This document shows, piece after piece, positions 1-13,022 of a DNA stretch of 64,000 nucleotides. Made by a program: the position numbers and the translations under genes. The stretch's first letter is position 1; each line of letters begins with the position of its first letter. This DNA comes from Neodontobutis hainanensis (taxonomy: Eukaryota; Chordata; Actinopteri; Gobiiformes; Odontobutidae), in contig JALDNG010000464.1 of NCBI GenBank assembly GCA_024349245.1, positions 62,001 through 126,000 of the forward strand, read 5' to 3'. Under the pieces are notes generated by a model. It saw only the letters and a program-made list of their open reading frames with translations, searched no databases and was not told where the DNA came from.

Positions 1-97
1 AGAGAGACGAGAGGAGGCAGAGGCCACAAAAAGACCAGAGGAGGCAGACAGTCCAGAGGAGGCAGAGGCAATAGAGAGACCAGTGGAGGCAGAGAGA

Positions 98-1700
98 CCA
101 GAGGGGGCATAGGAGGCAGACAGACAATAGAAGGCAAAGGCCAGAGAGAGACCAGAGGAGGCAGAGGCCACAGAGAGAGCAGAGGAGGCACAGGAGGCAG
201 AGAGACCAGAGGAGGCAGAGGGCACAGAGAGTTCAGAAAAGGCAGACGAGACAGAGAGACGAGAGGAAGCAGGGGAGGCAGAGAGACTAGAGGAGGCAGA
301 GGCCACAGTAAGACCAGTGGAGGCAGAGGCCACCAAGAGTACAGAGCAGGCAGAAAGACAGAGAGACCAGAGGAGGCAGAGAGACGAAGGAGACAGAGGC
401 CACAGAGAGACCACAGGAGGCAGAGGCCACAGAGAGACGAGAGGAGGCAGAGGAGACAGAGAGACCAGAGGAGGCAGAGGCCACAGAGAATCCAGAGGAG
501 GCATAGGCCACAGAGAGACCAGAGGATTGCAGAGGTCACAGAGAGACCAGTGGAGGTAGAGAGAGCAGGGGAGGCAGAGAAGGCAGAGAGACCAGTGGAG
601 GCAGGGGAGAAAGAGAGAACAGAGGAGGCAGAGGCCACAGAGAGAAGAGAGGAAGCAGAGCAGGCAGAGAGACCAGAGGAGGCAGAGTTTACAGAAAGAC
701 CAGATGAGACAGACAGTCGAGAGGAGGCAGAGGCAATAGAGAGACCAGAGGAGGCAGAGGCCACAGAGAGACCAGAGGAGGCAGAGGGCACAGAGAGTTC
801 AGAAAAGGCAGAGGAGACAGAGAGACCAGTGGAGGCAGAGGTTACAGAGAGCCCAGAGGAGGCACAGGCAATAGAGACCAGTGGAGGCGGAGAGACCAGA
901 GGGGGCATAGGAGGCAGACAGACAATAGAAGGCAAAGGCCAGAGAGAGACCAGAGGAGGCAGAGGCCACAGAGAGAGCAGAGGAGGCACAGGAGGCAGAG
1001 AGACCAGAGGAGGCAGAGGGCACAGAGAGTTCAGAAAAGGCAGACGAGACAGAGAGACGAGAGGAAGCAGGGGAGGCAGAGAGACTAGAGGAGGCAGAGG
1101 CCACAGTAAGACCAGTGGAGGCAGAGGCCACCAAGAGTACAGAGCAGGCAGAAAGACAGAGAGACCAGAGGAGGCAGAGAGACGAAGGAGACAGAGGCCA
1201 CAGAGAGACCACAGGAGGCAGAGGCCACAGAGAGACGAGAGGAGGCAGAGGAGACAGAGAGACCAGAGGAGGCAGAGGCCACAGAGAATCCAGAGGAGGC
1301 ATAGGCCACAGAGAGACCAGAGGATTGCAGAGGTCACAGAGAGACCAGTGGAGGTAGAGAGAGCAGGGGAGGCAGAGAAGGCAGAGAGACCAGTGGAGGC
1401 AGGGGAGAAAGAGAGAACAGAGGAGGCAGAGGCCACAGAGAGAAGAGAGGAAGCAGAGCAGGCAGAGAGACCAGAGGAGGCAGAGTTTACAGAAAGACCA
1501 GATGAGACAGACAGTCGAGAGGAGGCAGAGGCAATAGAGAGACCAGAGGAGGCAGAGGCCACAGAGAGACCAGAGGAGGCAGAGGGCACAGAGAGTTCAG
1601 AAAAGGCAGAGGAGACAGAGAGACCAGTGGAGGCAGAGGTTACAGAGAGCCCAGAGGAGGCACAGGCAATAGAGACCAGTGGAGGCGGAGAGACCAGAGG
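98..1700 (+). repeat. 798-bp tandem block duplication inside family A
   Basis: Sequence from about 98 is repeated at an offset of 798 bp (about 98-895 and 896-1700). Shared rare variants include GGGGGCATAGGAGGC, the GACAATAGAAGGC patch and the TACAGAGCAGGC patch. The copies diverge after 1700, where the first copy continues CATAGG and the second continues CAGAGG. The same variant block recurs near 6714 and 9062, so it is an older module that has been copied several times. A length of 798 is not an exact multiple of 27 (29.6 units), so the exchange was not simply unit-to-unit. Confidence 0.85.
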
Positions 1701-4700
1701 GGGCAGAGGAGGCAGAGAGACAAGAGAAGACAGAAGCCACAGAGAGACCAGAGGAGGCAGAGGCCACAGAGAGACCAGAGGAGGCAGAGGAGGCAGAGAG
1801 ACCAGAGGAGGCAGACGAGACAGAGAGACGAGAGGAAGCAGGGGAGGCAGAGAGACTAGAGGAGGCAGAGGCCACAGAAAGACCAGAGGAGGCAGAGAGT
1901 CCAGAGGAGGCAGAGGCCACAGAGAGACCAGAAGAGGCAGAGGTCACAGAGAGACCAAAGGAGGCAGAGGAGGCAGAGAGACCAGAAAAGGCAGATGCCA
2001 CAGAGAGACCAGAGGAGGCAGCAGCAACAGAGAGACCAGAGAAGGCAGAGGCCACAGATAGACCAGAGAAGGCAAAGGCCACAGAGAGACTAGATGAGGC
2101 AGAGAGATAGAGAGACCAGAGGAGGCAGTTAGAGCAGAGGAGGCAGAGAGACCAGACGAGGCATTTAGAGGAGAGGAGGCAGAGGAGACAGAGAGACCAG
2201 AGGAGGCAGAGGCCACAGAGTGACTAGAGGAGGCAGAGGCCTTAGAAAGAACAGAGGAGACAGACAGTCCAGAGGAGGCAGAGGCCATAGAGAGACCAGA
2301 GGAGGCAGAGGCCACAGAGAGAGCAGAGGAGGCAGAGGGCACAGAGAGTTCAGAGGAGGCAGAGAAGACAGAGAGACCAGAGGAGGCAGAGGTTACAGAG
2401 AGCCCAGAGGAGGCACAAGCAATAGAGAGACCAGTGGAGGCAGAGAGACCAGAGGGGAAAGAGGAGGCAGAGAGACAAGAGAAGACAGAATCCACAGAGA
2501 GACCCGAGGAGGCAGAGGCCACATAGAGACCAGAGGAGGCAGAGGAGGCAGAGAGACCAGAGGAGGCAGACGAGACTGAGAGACGAGAGGAAGCAGGGGA
2601 GGCAGAGAGACTAGAGGAGGCAGAGGCCACAGAAAGACCAGAGGAGGCAGAGAGTCCAGAGGAGGCAGAGGCCACAGAGAGACCAGAAGAGGCAGAGATA
2701 CGAGAGGATGCAGAGGAGACAGAGAGACCAGAGGAGGCAGAGGCCACAGAGAGACAAGAGGAGGCAGAGGCCACAGAAAGATCAGAGGAGGCAGACAGTC
2801 CAGAGGAGGCAGAGGCAATAGAGAGACCAGTGGAGGCAGAGAGACCAGAGGGGGCATAGGAGGCAGACAGACAATAGAAGGCAGAGGGCCAGAGAGAGAC
2901 CAGAGGAGGCAGAAGCCACAGAGAGACCAGAGGTGGCAGAGGAGGCAGAGAGACCAGAGGAGGCAGAGGCCACAGTAAGACCAGTGGAGGCAGAGGCCAC
3001 CAAGAGTTCAGAGGAGGCAAAAAGACAGAGAGACCAGAGGAGGCACAGAGAAGAGAGGATGCAGAGATGTCAGAGAGACCAGAAGAGACAGAGGCCACAG
3101 AGAGACCAGAGGAGGCAGAGGAATAGAGAGACAAGAGGAGGCAGAGGCCACAGAGAGAGCAGAAGAGGCAGAGGCCACAGAGAGACGAGAGGAGAGAGAG
3201 GAGACAGAGAGACCAGAGGAGGCAGAAACCACAGAGAATGCTGAGGAGGCATAGGCCACAGAGAGACCAGAGGATTGCAGAGGTCACAGAGAGACCAGTG
3301 GAGGTAGAGAGAGCAGAGGAGGCAGAGAAGGCAGAGAGACCAGTGGAGGAAGGGGAGACAGAGAGAGCAGAGGAGGCAGATGCCACAGAGAGATGAGAGG
3401 AAGCAGAGGAGGCAGAGAGACCAGAGGAGGCAGAGGAATAGAGAGACAAGAGGAGGCAGAGGCCACAGTAAGACCAGTGGAGGCAGAGGCCACAGAGAGA
3501 CCAGAGGAGGCAGAGGCCACAGAGAGACCAGAGGAGGCAGAGGTTACAGAGAGCCCAAAGGAGGCACAGGCAATAGAGAGACCACTGGAGGCAGAGAGAG
3601 CAGAGGTGCAGAGGAGGCAGAGGAGGCAGAGAGAAAAGAGAAAACAGAAGCCACAGAGAGACCAGAGGAGGCAGAGGCCACAGAGAGACAAGAGGAGGCA
3701 GAGGAGGCAGAGGCCAGAGAGACCAGAGGAGACAGACGAGACAGAGAGACGAGAGGAAGCAGGGGAGGCCGACAGACTAGAGGAGGCAGAGGCAACAGAA
3801 AGAGCAGAGGAGGCAGAGAGTCCAGAGGAGGCAGAGGCCAGAGAGACCAGAGGAGGCAGAGGCCACAGAGAGACCAGAGGAGGCAGAGGTTACAGAGAGC
3901 CCAAAGGAGGCACAGGCAATAGAGAGACCAGTGGAGGCAGAGAGAGCAGAGGGTGCAGAGGAGGCAGAGAGAAAAGAGAAAACAGAAGCCACAGAGAGAC
4001 CAGAGGAGGCAGAGGCCACAGAGAGACAAGAAGAGGCAGAGGAGGCAGAGAGACCAGAGGAGACAGACGAGGCAGAGAGACGAGAGGAAGCGGGGGAGGC
4101 CGACAGACTAGAGGAGGCAGAGGCAACAGAGAGAGCAGAGGAGGCAGAGAGTCCAGAGGAGGCAGAGGCCACAGAGAGACCAGAGGAGGCAGAGGAGGCA
4201 GAGAGACAAGAGGAGGCAGAGGAGGCAGAGAGACAAGAGGAGGCAGAGGCCACAGAGAGACCAGAGGAGGCAGAGGCCAGAGAGAGACAAGAGGAAGCAG
4301 AGAAGGCAGAGAGACCAGAGAAGGCAGAGGAATAGAGAGACAAGAGGAGGCAAAGGAGGCAACAGAGAGACCAGAAGAGGCAGAGGCCACAGAGAGACGA
4401 GGGGAGGCAGAGGCCACAGAAAGATCAGAGGAGGCAGACAGTCCAGAGGAGGCAGAGGCAATAGAGAGACCAGTGGAGGCAAAGAGACCGGAGGGGGCAT
4501 AGGAGGCAGACAGACAATAGATGGCAGAGGCCAGAGGGAGACCAGAGGAGGCAGAGGCCACAGAGAGACCAGAGGAGGCAGAGGAGGCAGAGAGACCAGA
4601 GGAGGCAGAGGCCAGAGAGAGAAGAGAGGAAGCAGAGCAGGCAGAGAGACCAGAGGAGGCAGAGTTTACAGAAAGACCAGATGAGACAGACAGTCCAGAG

Positions 4701-6182
4701 GAGGCAGAGGCAATAGAGAGACCAGAGGAGGCAGAGGCCACAGAGAAACCAGAGGAGGCAGAGGGCACAGAGAGTTCAGAAAAGGCAGAGGAGACAGAGA
4801 GACCAGTGGAAGCAGAGGTTACAGAGAGCCCAGAGGAGGCACAGGCAATAGAGAGACCAGTGGAAGCGGAGAGACCAGAGGGGGCAGAGGAGGCAGAGAG
4901 ACAAGAGAAGACAGAAGCCACAGAGAGACCAGAGGAGGCAGAAACAACAGAGAATGCTGAGGAGGCATAGGCCACAGAGAGACCAGAGGATTGCAGAGGT
5001 CACAGAGAGACCAGTGGAGGTAGAGAGAGCAGAGGAGGCAGAGAAGGCAGAGAGACCAGTGGAGGAAGGGGAGACAGAGAGAGCAGAGGAGGCAGAGGCC
5101 ACAGAGAGATGAGAGGAAGCAGAGGAGGCAGAGAGACCAGAGGAGGCAGAGGCCATAGGAAGACCAGAGGAGACAGAGGCCACAGAGAGACCAGAGGAGG
5201 CAGAGGTTACAGAGAGCCCAAAGGAGGCACAGGCAATAGAGAGTCCAGTGGAGGCAGAGAGAGCAGAGGGGGCAGAGGAGGCAGAGAGAAAAGAGAAGAC
5301 AGAAGCCACAGAGAGACCAGAGGAGGCAGAGGCCACAGAGAGACAAGAGGAGGCAGAGGAGGCAGAGAGACCAGAGGAGACAGACGAGACAGAGAGACCA
5401 GAGGAAGCAGGGGAGGCCGACAGACTAGAGGAGGCAGAGGCAACAGAAAGAGCAGAGGAGGCAGAGAGTCCAGAGGAGGCAGAGGCCACAGAGAGACCAG
5501 AGGAGGCAGAGGAGGCAGAGAGACAAGAGGAGGCAGAGGAGGCAGAGAGACAAGAGGAGGTAGAGGAGGCAGAGAGACAAGAGGAGGCAGAGCCACAGAG
5601 AGACCAGAGGAGGCAGAGGCCAGAGAGAGACAAGAGGAAGCAGAGAAGGCAGAGAGACCAGAGGAGGCAGAGGAATAGAGAGACAAGAGGAGGCAAAGGA
5701 GGCAACAGAGAGACCAGAAGAGGCAGAGGCCACAGAGAGACGAGAGGAGGCAGAGGCCACAGAAAGATCAAAGGAGGCAGACAGTCCAGAGGAGGCAGAG
5801 GCAATAGAGAGACCAGTGGAGGCAAAGAGACCGGAGGGGGCATAGGAGGCAGACAGACAATAGATGGCAGAGGCCAGAGGGAGACCAGAGGAGGCAGAGG
5901 CCACAGAGAGACCAGAGGAGGCAGAGGAGGCAGAGGAGGCAGAGAGACCAGAGGAGGCAGAGGCCACAGTAAGACCAGTGGAGGCAGAAGCCACCAAGAG
6001 TTCAGAGTAGGCAGAAAGACAGAGAGACCAGAGGAGGCAGAGGAATAGAGAGACAAGAGTAGGCAGAGGCCACAGAGAAACCAGAAGAGGCAGAGGCCAC
6101 AGAGAGACAAGAGGAGGCAGAGGCCACAGAAAGATCAGGAGAGGCAGACAGTCCAGAGGAGGCAGAGGCAATAGAGAGACCA

Positions 6183-9100
6183 GTGGAGGCAGAGAGACCA
6201 GAGGGGGCAGAGGAGGCAGAGAGAAAAGAGAAGACAGAAGCCACAGAGAGACCGGAGGAGGCAGAGGCCACAGAGAGACCAGAGGAGGCAGAGGAGGCAG
6301 AGAGACCAGTGGAGGCAGACAAGACAGAGAGACGAGAGGAAGCAGTGGAGGCAGAGAGACTAGAGGAGGCAGAGGCCACAGAAAGACCAGAGAAGGCAGA
6401 GAGTCCAGAGGAGGCAGAGGCCACAGAGAGACCAGAGGAGGCAGAGGAGGCAGAGAGACAAGAGGAGGCAGAGGAGTCAGAGAGACCAGAGGAGGCAGAG
6501 GCCACAGAGAGACAAGAGGAAGCAGAGAAGGCAGAGAGACCAGAGGAGGCAGAGGAATAGAGAGACTAGAGGAGGCAGAGGCAACAGAGAGACCAGAAGA
6601 GGCAGTGGCCACAGAGAGACGAGAGGAGGCAGAGGCCACAGAAAGATCAGAGGAGGCAGACAGTCCAGAGGAGGCAGAGGCAATAGAGAGACCAGTGGAG
6701 GCAGAGAGACCAGAGGGGGCATAGGAGGCAGACAGACAATAGAAGGCAAAGGCCAGAGAGAGACCAGAGGAGGCAGAGGCCACAGAGAGAGCAGAGGAGG
6801 CACAGGAGGCAGAGAGACCAGAGGAGGCAGAGGCCACAGTAAGACCAGTGGAGGCAGAGGCCACCAAGAGTACAGAGCAGGCAGAAAGACAGAGAGACCA
6901 GAGGAGGCAGAGAGACGAGAGGAGACAGAGGCCACAGAGAGACCACAGGAGGCAGAGGCCACAGAGAGACGAGAGGAGGCAGAGGAGACAGAGAGACCAG
7001 AGGAGGCAGAGGCCACAGAGAATCCAGAGTAGGCATAGGCCACAGAGAGACCAGAGGATTGCAGAGGTCACAGAGAGACCAGTGGAGGTAGAGAGAGCAG
7101 GGGAGGCAGAGAAGGCAGAGAGACCAGTGGAGGCAGGGGAGAAAGAGAGAGCAGAGGAGGCAGAGGCCACAGAGAGAAGAGAGGAAGCAGAGCAGGCAGA
7201 GAGACCAGAGGAGGCAGAGTTTACAGAAAGACCAGATGAGACAGACAGTCCAGAGGAGGCAGAGGCAATAGAGAGACCAGAGGAGGCAGAGGCCACAGAG
7301 AGACCAGAGGAGGCAGAGGGCACAGAGAGTTCAGAAAAGGCAGAGGAGACAGAGAGACCAGTGGAGGCAGAGGTTACAGAGAGCCCAGAGGAGGCACAGG
7401 CAATAGAGAGACCAGTGGAGGCGGAGAGACCAGAGGGGGCAGAGGAGGCAGAGAGACAAGAGAAGACAGAAGCCACAGAGAGACCAGAGGAGGCAGAGGC
7501 CACAGAGAGACCAGAGGAGGCAGAGGAGGCAGAGAGACCAGAGGAGGCAGACGAGACAGAGAGACGAGAGGAAGCAGGGGAGGCAGAGAGACTAGAGGAG
7601 GCAGAGGCCACAGAAAGACCAGAGGAGGCAGAGAGTCCAGAGGAGGCAGAGGCCACAGAGAGACCAGAAGAGGCAGAGGTCACAGAGAGACCAAAGAAGG
7701 CAGAGGCCACAGATAGACCAGAGAAGGCAAAGGCCACAGAGAGACTAGATGAGGCAGAGAGATAGAGAGACCAGAGGAGGCAGTTAGAGCAGAGGAGGCA
7801 GAGAGACCAGACGAGGCAGTTAGAGGAGAGGAGGCAGAGGAGACAGAGAGACGAGAGGAGGCAGAGGCCACAGAGTGACTAGAGGAGGCAGAGGCCATAG
7901 AAAGACCAGAGGAGACAGACAGTCCAGAGGAGGCAGAGGCCATAGAGAGACCAGAGGAGGCAGAGGCCACAGAGAGACCAGAGGAGGCAGAGGGCACAGA
8001 GAGTTCAGAGGAGGCAGAGAAGACAGAGAGACCAGAGGAGGCAGAGGTTACAGAGAGCCCAGAGGAGGCACAAGCAATAGAGAGACCAGTGGAGGCAGAG
8101 AGACCAGAGGGGAAAGAGGAGGCAGAGAGACAAGAGAAGACAGAATCCACAGAGAGAGCAGAGGAGGCAGAGAGTCCAGAGGAGGCAGAGGCCACAGAGA
8201 GACCAGAGGAGGCAGAGGAGGCAGAGAGACAAGAGGAGGCAGAGGAGGCAGAGAGACAAGAGGAGGCAGAGGAGGCAGAGGAGGCAGAGAGACAAGAGGA
8301 GGCAGAGGCCACAGAGAGACCAGAGGAGGCAGAGGCCAGAGAGAGACAAGAGGAAGCAGAGAAGGCAGAGAGACCAGAGGAGGCAGAGGAATAGAGAGAC
8401 AAGAGGAGGCAAAGGAGGCAACAGAGAGACCAGAAGAGGCAGAGGCCACAGAGAGACGAGGGGAGGCAGAGGCCACAGAAAGATCAGAAGAGGCAGACAG
8501 TCCAGAGGAGGCAGAGGCAATAGAGAGACCAGTGGAGGCAGAGAGACCAGAGGGGCAGAGGAGGCAGAGAGAAAAGAGAAGACAGAAGCCACAGAGAGAC
8601 CGGAGGAGGCAGAGGCCACAGAGAGACCAGAGGAGGCAGAGGAGGCAGAGAGACCAGTGGAGGCAGACAAGACAGAGAGACGAGAGGAAGCAGTGGAGGC
8701 AGAGAGACTAGAGGAGGCAGAGGCCACAGAAAGACCAGAGAAGGCAGAGAGTCCAGAGGAGGCAGAGGCCACAGAGAGACCAGAGGAGGCAGAGGAGGCA
8801 GAGAGACAAGAGGAGGCAGAGGAGTCAGAGAGACCAGAGGAGGCAGAGGCCACAGAGAGACAAGAGGAAGCAGAGAAGGCAGAGAGACCAGAGGAGGCAG
8901 AGGAATAGAGAGACTAGAGGAGGCAGAGGCAACAGAGAGACCAGAAGAGGCAGTGGCCACAGAGAGACGAGAGGAGGCAGAGGCCACAGAAAGATCAGAG
9001 GAGGCAGACAGTCCAGAGGAGGCAGAGGCAATAGAGAGACCAGTGGAGGCAGAGAGACCAGAGGGGGCATAGGAGGCAGACAGACAATAGAAGGCAAAGG

Positions 9101-10500
9101 CCAGAGAGAGACCAGAGGAGGCAGAGGCCACAGAGAGAGCAGAGGAGGCACAGGAGGCAGAGAGACCAGAGGAGGCAGAGGCCACAGTAAGACCAGTGGA
9201 GGCAGAGGCCACCAAGAGTACAGAGCAGGCAGAAAGACAGAGAGACCAGAGGAGGCAGAGAGACGAGAGGAGACAGAGGCCACAGAGAGACCACAGGAGG
9301 CAGAGGCCACAGAGAGACGAGAGGAGGCAGAGGAGACAGAGAGACCAGAGGAGGCAGAGGCCACAGAGAATCCAGAGTAGGCATAGGCCACAGAGAGACC
9401 AGAGGATTGCAGAGGTCACAGAGAGACCAGTGGAGGTAGAGAGAGCAGGGGAGGCAGAGAAGGCAGAGAGACCAGTGGAGGCAGGGGAGAAAGAGAGAGC
9501 AGAGGAGGCAGAGGCCACAGAGAGAAGAGAGGAAGCAGAGCAGGCAGAGAGACCAGAGGAGGCAGAGTTTACAGAAAGACCAGATGAGACAGACAGTCCA
9601 GAGGAGGCAGAGGCAATAGAGAGACCAGAGGAGGCAGAGGCCACAGAGAGACCAGAGGAGGCAGAGGGCACAGAGAGTTCAGAAAAGGCAGAGGAGACAG
9701 AGAGACCAGTGGAGGCAGAGGTTACAGAGAGCCCAGAGGAGGCACAGGCAATAGAGAGACCAGTGGAGGCGGAGAGACCAGAGGGGGCAGAGGAGGCAGA
9801 GAGACAAGAGAAGACAGAAGCCACAGAGAGACCAGAGGAGGCAGAGGCCACAGAGAGACCAGAGGAGGCAGAGGAGGCAGAGAGACCAGAGGAGGCAGAC
9901 GAGACAGAGAGACGAGAGGAAGCAGGGGAGGCAGAGAGACTAGAGGAGGCAGAGGCCACAGAAAGACCAGAGGAGGCAGAGAGTCCAGAGGAGGCAGAGG
10001 CCACAGAGAGACCAGAAGAGGCAGAGGTCACAGAGAGACCAAAGAAGGCAGAGGCCACAGATAGACCAGAGAAGGCAAAGGCCACAGAGAGACTAGATGA
10101 GGCAGAGAGATAGAGAGACCAGAGGAGGCAGTTAGAGCAGAGGAGGCAGAGAGACCAGACGAGGCAGTTAGAGGAGAGGAGGCAGAGGAGACAGAGAGAC
10201 GAGAGGAGGCAGAGGCCACAGAGTGACTAGAGGAGGCAGAGGCCATAGAAAGACCAGAGGAGACAGACAGTCCAGAGGAGGCAGAGGCCATAGAGAGACC
10301 AGAGGAGGCAGAGGCCACAGAGAGACCAGAGGAGGCAGAGGGCACAGAGAGTTCAGAGGAGGCAGAGAAGACAGAGAGACCAGAGGAGGCAGAGGTTACA
10401 GAGAGCCCAGAGGAGGCACAAGCAATAGAGAGACCAGTGGAGGCAGAGAGACCAGAGGGGAAAGAGGAGGCAGAGAGACAAGAGAAGACAGAATCCACAG
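6183..10500 (+). repeat. 2348-bp tandem block duplication inside family A
   Basis: Variants in 6183-8150 reappear in the same order at 8531-10500 with an offset of 2348 bp. One 305-codon open stretch is identical in both copies (6848-7765 and 9196-10113). A difference near the left edge is the loss of one G in the run GAGGGGG (6201 area versus GAGGGG near 8549), and the copies part after the GAATCCACAGAGAGA variant near 8150/10500. Such identity in a fast-evolving minisatellite points to a recent duplication. A related block also sits at about 2061-2500, matching 7716-8155. Confidence 0.85.
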
Positions 10501-11780
10501 AGAGACCAGAGGAGGCAGAGGCCACATAGAGACCAGAGGAGGCAGAGGAGGCAGAGAGACCAGAGGAGGCAGACGAGACAGAGAGACGAGAGGAAGCAGG
10601 GGAGGCAGAGAGACTAGAGGAGGCAGAGGCCACAGAAAGACCAGAGGAGGCAGAGAGTCCAGAGGAGGCAGAGGCCACAGAGAGACCAGACGAGGCAGAG
10701 ATACGAGAGGATGCAGAGGAGGCAGAGAGACCAAAGGAGACAGAGGCCACAGAGAGCAGAGGAGATAGAGGAATAGAGAGACAAGAGGAGGCAGAGGCCA
10801 TAGAGAGACGAGAGGAGGCAGAAGAGAAAGAGAGACCAGAGGAGGCAGAGGCCACAGATAATCCAGAGGAGGCAGAGAAGGCAGAGAGACTAGAGGAGGC
10901 AGAGGCCACAGAGAGACCAGAGGAGGCAGAGGCGACAGAGAGACTAGAGGAGACAGATAAGTCAGAGAGACTAGAGGAGGCAGAGGCCAGTGAGAGATCA
11001 GAGGAGGCAGAGGCCACAGAGAGACCAGTGGAGGCAAAGGCCACTGAGAGACCAGTGGAGGCATAGGAGACAGAGAGACCAAAGGTGGCAGAGGCCACAG
11101 AGAGACCAGAGGATGCAGATTAGCCAGAAAGACCAGAGGAGGCAGAGGCCACAGAGAGACGAGAGGAGGCAGAGGACACAGACAGACAAGAGGAGGCTGA
11201 GGAGGTAGAGAGAGCAGAGGAGGCAGAGGAGACAGAGAGACCAGAGGAGGCAGAGGCCACAGAGAGACCAGAGGAAGCAGATTAGGCAGAGAGACCAGAG
11301 GAGGCAGAGGCCATAGAGAGACCAGAGGAGGCAGAGGAGGCAGAGAGAACAGAAAATGCAGATGACACAGAGAGACCAGAGGAGGCAGCGGCCACAGAGA
11401 GACCAGACGAGGCAGTTAGAGCAGGGGAGGAAGAGGAGGCAGAGAGACCAGAGGAGGCAGAGGCCATAGAGTGACTAGAGGAGGAAGAGGAGACAAAGAG
11501 ACCAGAGGAGGCAGAGGCAATAGAGAGACGAGTGGAGGCAGAGAGACCAGAGGGGGCAGAGGAGGCATAGAGACAAGAGAGAGACCAGAGGAGGCAGAGG
11601 CCACAGTGAGAGCAGAGGGGGCAGAGGCCATCGAGAGTTCAGAGGAGGCAGAAAGACAGAGAGACCAGAGGAGGCAGAGAGACGAGAGGATGCAGAGGAG
11701 GCAGAGAGAGCAGAGAAGGCAGAGGCCACAAAGAGACCAGAGGAGGCAGAGGCCACAGAGAGACCAGAGGAGGCAGAGAC

Positions 11781-12320
11781 ATTTTGACATTTGACAATCC
11801 TTTTATTACTAAAATAACAATTGGGATTTCTTTACATAAATATTTACAACCTCAAAAAAAATTCTTCTTTTTTTTTTTTTTTCACCCAAATCTCCGCCAT
11901 TTACCAATTCCACTTTTATTTTCATTCATATTCACATTAGAGAATGTTTAGATTAAAACTTCCATTCCCATCAGGCTGACACATAAAGATTTTAAAGCCC
12001 CAAAAATTAAAAAAAAGACTGAACATTGTGTGTTATGCTATAAAAAAGATGGTCTACCAATAACCTTTTTTTTTACAAAACATTTTGTCAATAAAATAGG
12101 ATCAACAGACGCACTTTCTTCAACTTTGTTTTTTTCTAGTACACGAAGTTGCCAACTTTACTATTCCATAAAGAAAATTTAGAATAATAACTTTCTTCTT
12201 GTTTTCTACTGAGTACTTTGGCCCATACATAAACAATGAAACATTAAACGAACCCATTAGCTCCAGACTCCAAACCTAACTGCATCAAGTTTTTTTGAGG
12301 TGATAACATTCCATAAATGC
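11781..12320. other. AT-rich single-copy stretch without a recognisable gene
   Basis: About 540 bp of non-tandem, AT-rich sequence separates family A from the 640-bp satellite. It holds a poly(T) tract near 11868-11882 and several shorter A or T runs. Read on the - strand it resembles a vertebrate 3' UTR: AATAAAAGG, a possible poly(A) signal, lies near its right end in that sense (+ strand around 11800), with T-rich elements upstream. I could not match it to a gene and found no coding frame of note. It may be the 3' end of a captured gene fragment or a retrocopy. That is inference only. Confidence 0.4.
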
Positions 12321-13022
12321 AAGCTGGCGGTCACTTCCCGAGGTCCGATTAAGTGAAATGTGGTCTTTGATATGTCGTTCTGGGTGGCCCCAGGAGCCAG
12401 CGTGCAAAATTTGGAGAGGCTACGACATTGGTAAGGGCTCAAAATGTCAACTAAGGGTACGAGCTATAGGCCCTGACAAGAAAGGTGTCTTTTTGATCAT
12501 AATTTTTTTCCCCTTTGCTCTAGAGCTCTGTGCTTCGGATATGTGATTCAGGGCTACTCTAGGAACCAGTGGGAAAAATTTGGGATTCCAACATGCCTAC
12601 TTTGTCAATGTATTCACCCTAGTGGGGGCGCTGGCGGTCACTTCCCGAGGTCTGATCAAGAGAAATGTGGTCTCTTTTTCTTGACACAGTACGTGGAAGC
12701 GTGTGGTAAAGTTTGGAGAGGCTACAACATTTTTAAGGGGTCAACAGGTCAAAAAAGAGTAAGCGCTAAAGGCCCAAAAAATAGAGATGTCTTTTGAGTC
12801 ATCATTTTTCTTCCCTTGACTCTAGAGCCAGCCGCCTTTGATATGTCGTTCTGGGTGGCCCCTGGAGCCAGCGTGCAAAATTTGGAGAGGCTACGACATT
12901 GTTAAGAGGACAAATAATGTTCAGGGGTCAATGGTCAGAAGCCATTATAGGCTGTGTCTTTGGAGGCTGAAACTTTTTCCCTTTGCTCTAAAGCCAGCAG
13001 CCTTTAATATGTTTTTCTGCAT

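Larger units (their letters stand above)
1..11780 (+). repeat. 27-bp purine-rich minisatellite (family A), block 1
   Basis: This is an uninterrupted tandem array that runs off the left edge of the window. The basic period is 27 bp, made of three related 9-mers: GAGGAGGCA, then GAGGCCACA, then GAGAGACCA. Individual 9-mers are added, lost or mutated, so the array is a mosaic rather than a clean 27-mer. The + strand is overwhelmingly purine. Because 9 and 27 are multiples of three and the unit has few stop trinucleotides, all six frames stay open for hundreds of codons. The + strand reads as a nine-residue repeat (RPEEAEATE) and the - strand as another (SGLSVASAS). I read these as repeat artefacts, not genes: they occur on both strands, begin and end at point changes, and lack splice or UTR context. 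The array ends at GAGGCAGAGACA, where AT-rich unique sequence begins. Confidence 0.95.

Noticed and set aside
550..2061. 503-codon open frame with a 9-residue acidic repeat as a gene
   Set aside because: It lies wholly in the 27-bp minisatellite, equally long frames exist on the opposite strand and in other blocks, and there is no promoter, splice or conserved non-repeat domain.
5425..7737. 770-codon minus-strand Ser/Ala/Leu-rich open frame as a secreted or membrane protein
   Set aside because: It is the antisense reading of the same repeat. The apparent hydrophobic pattern is the translation of CCTCTGCCTCCTCTGG-type units, and part of the frame is repeated verbatim downstream by block duplication.
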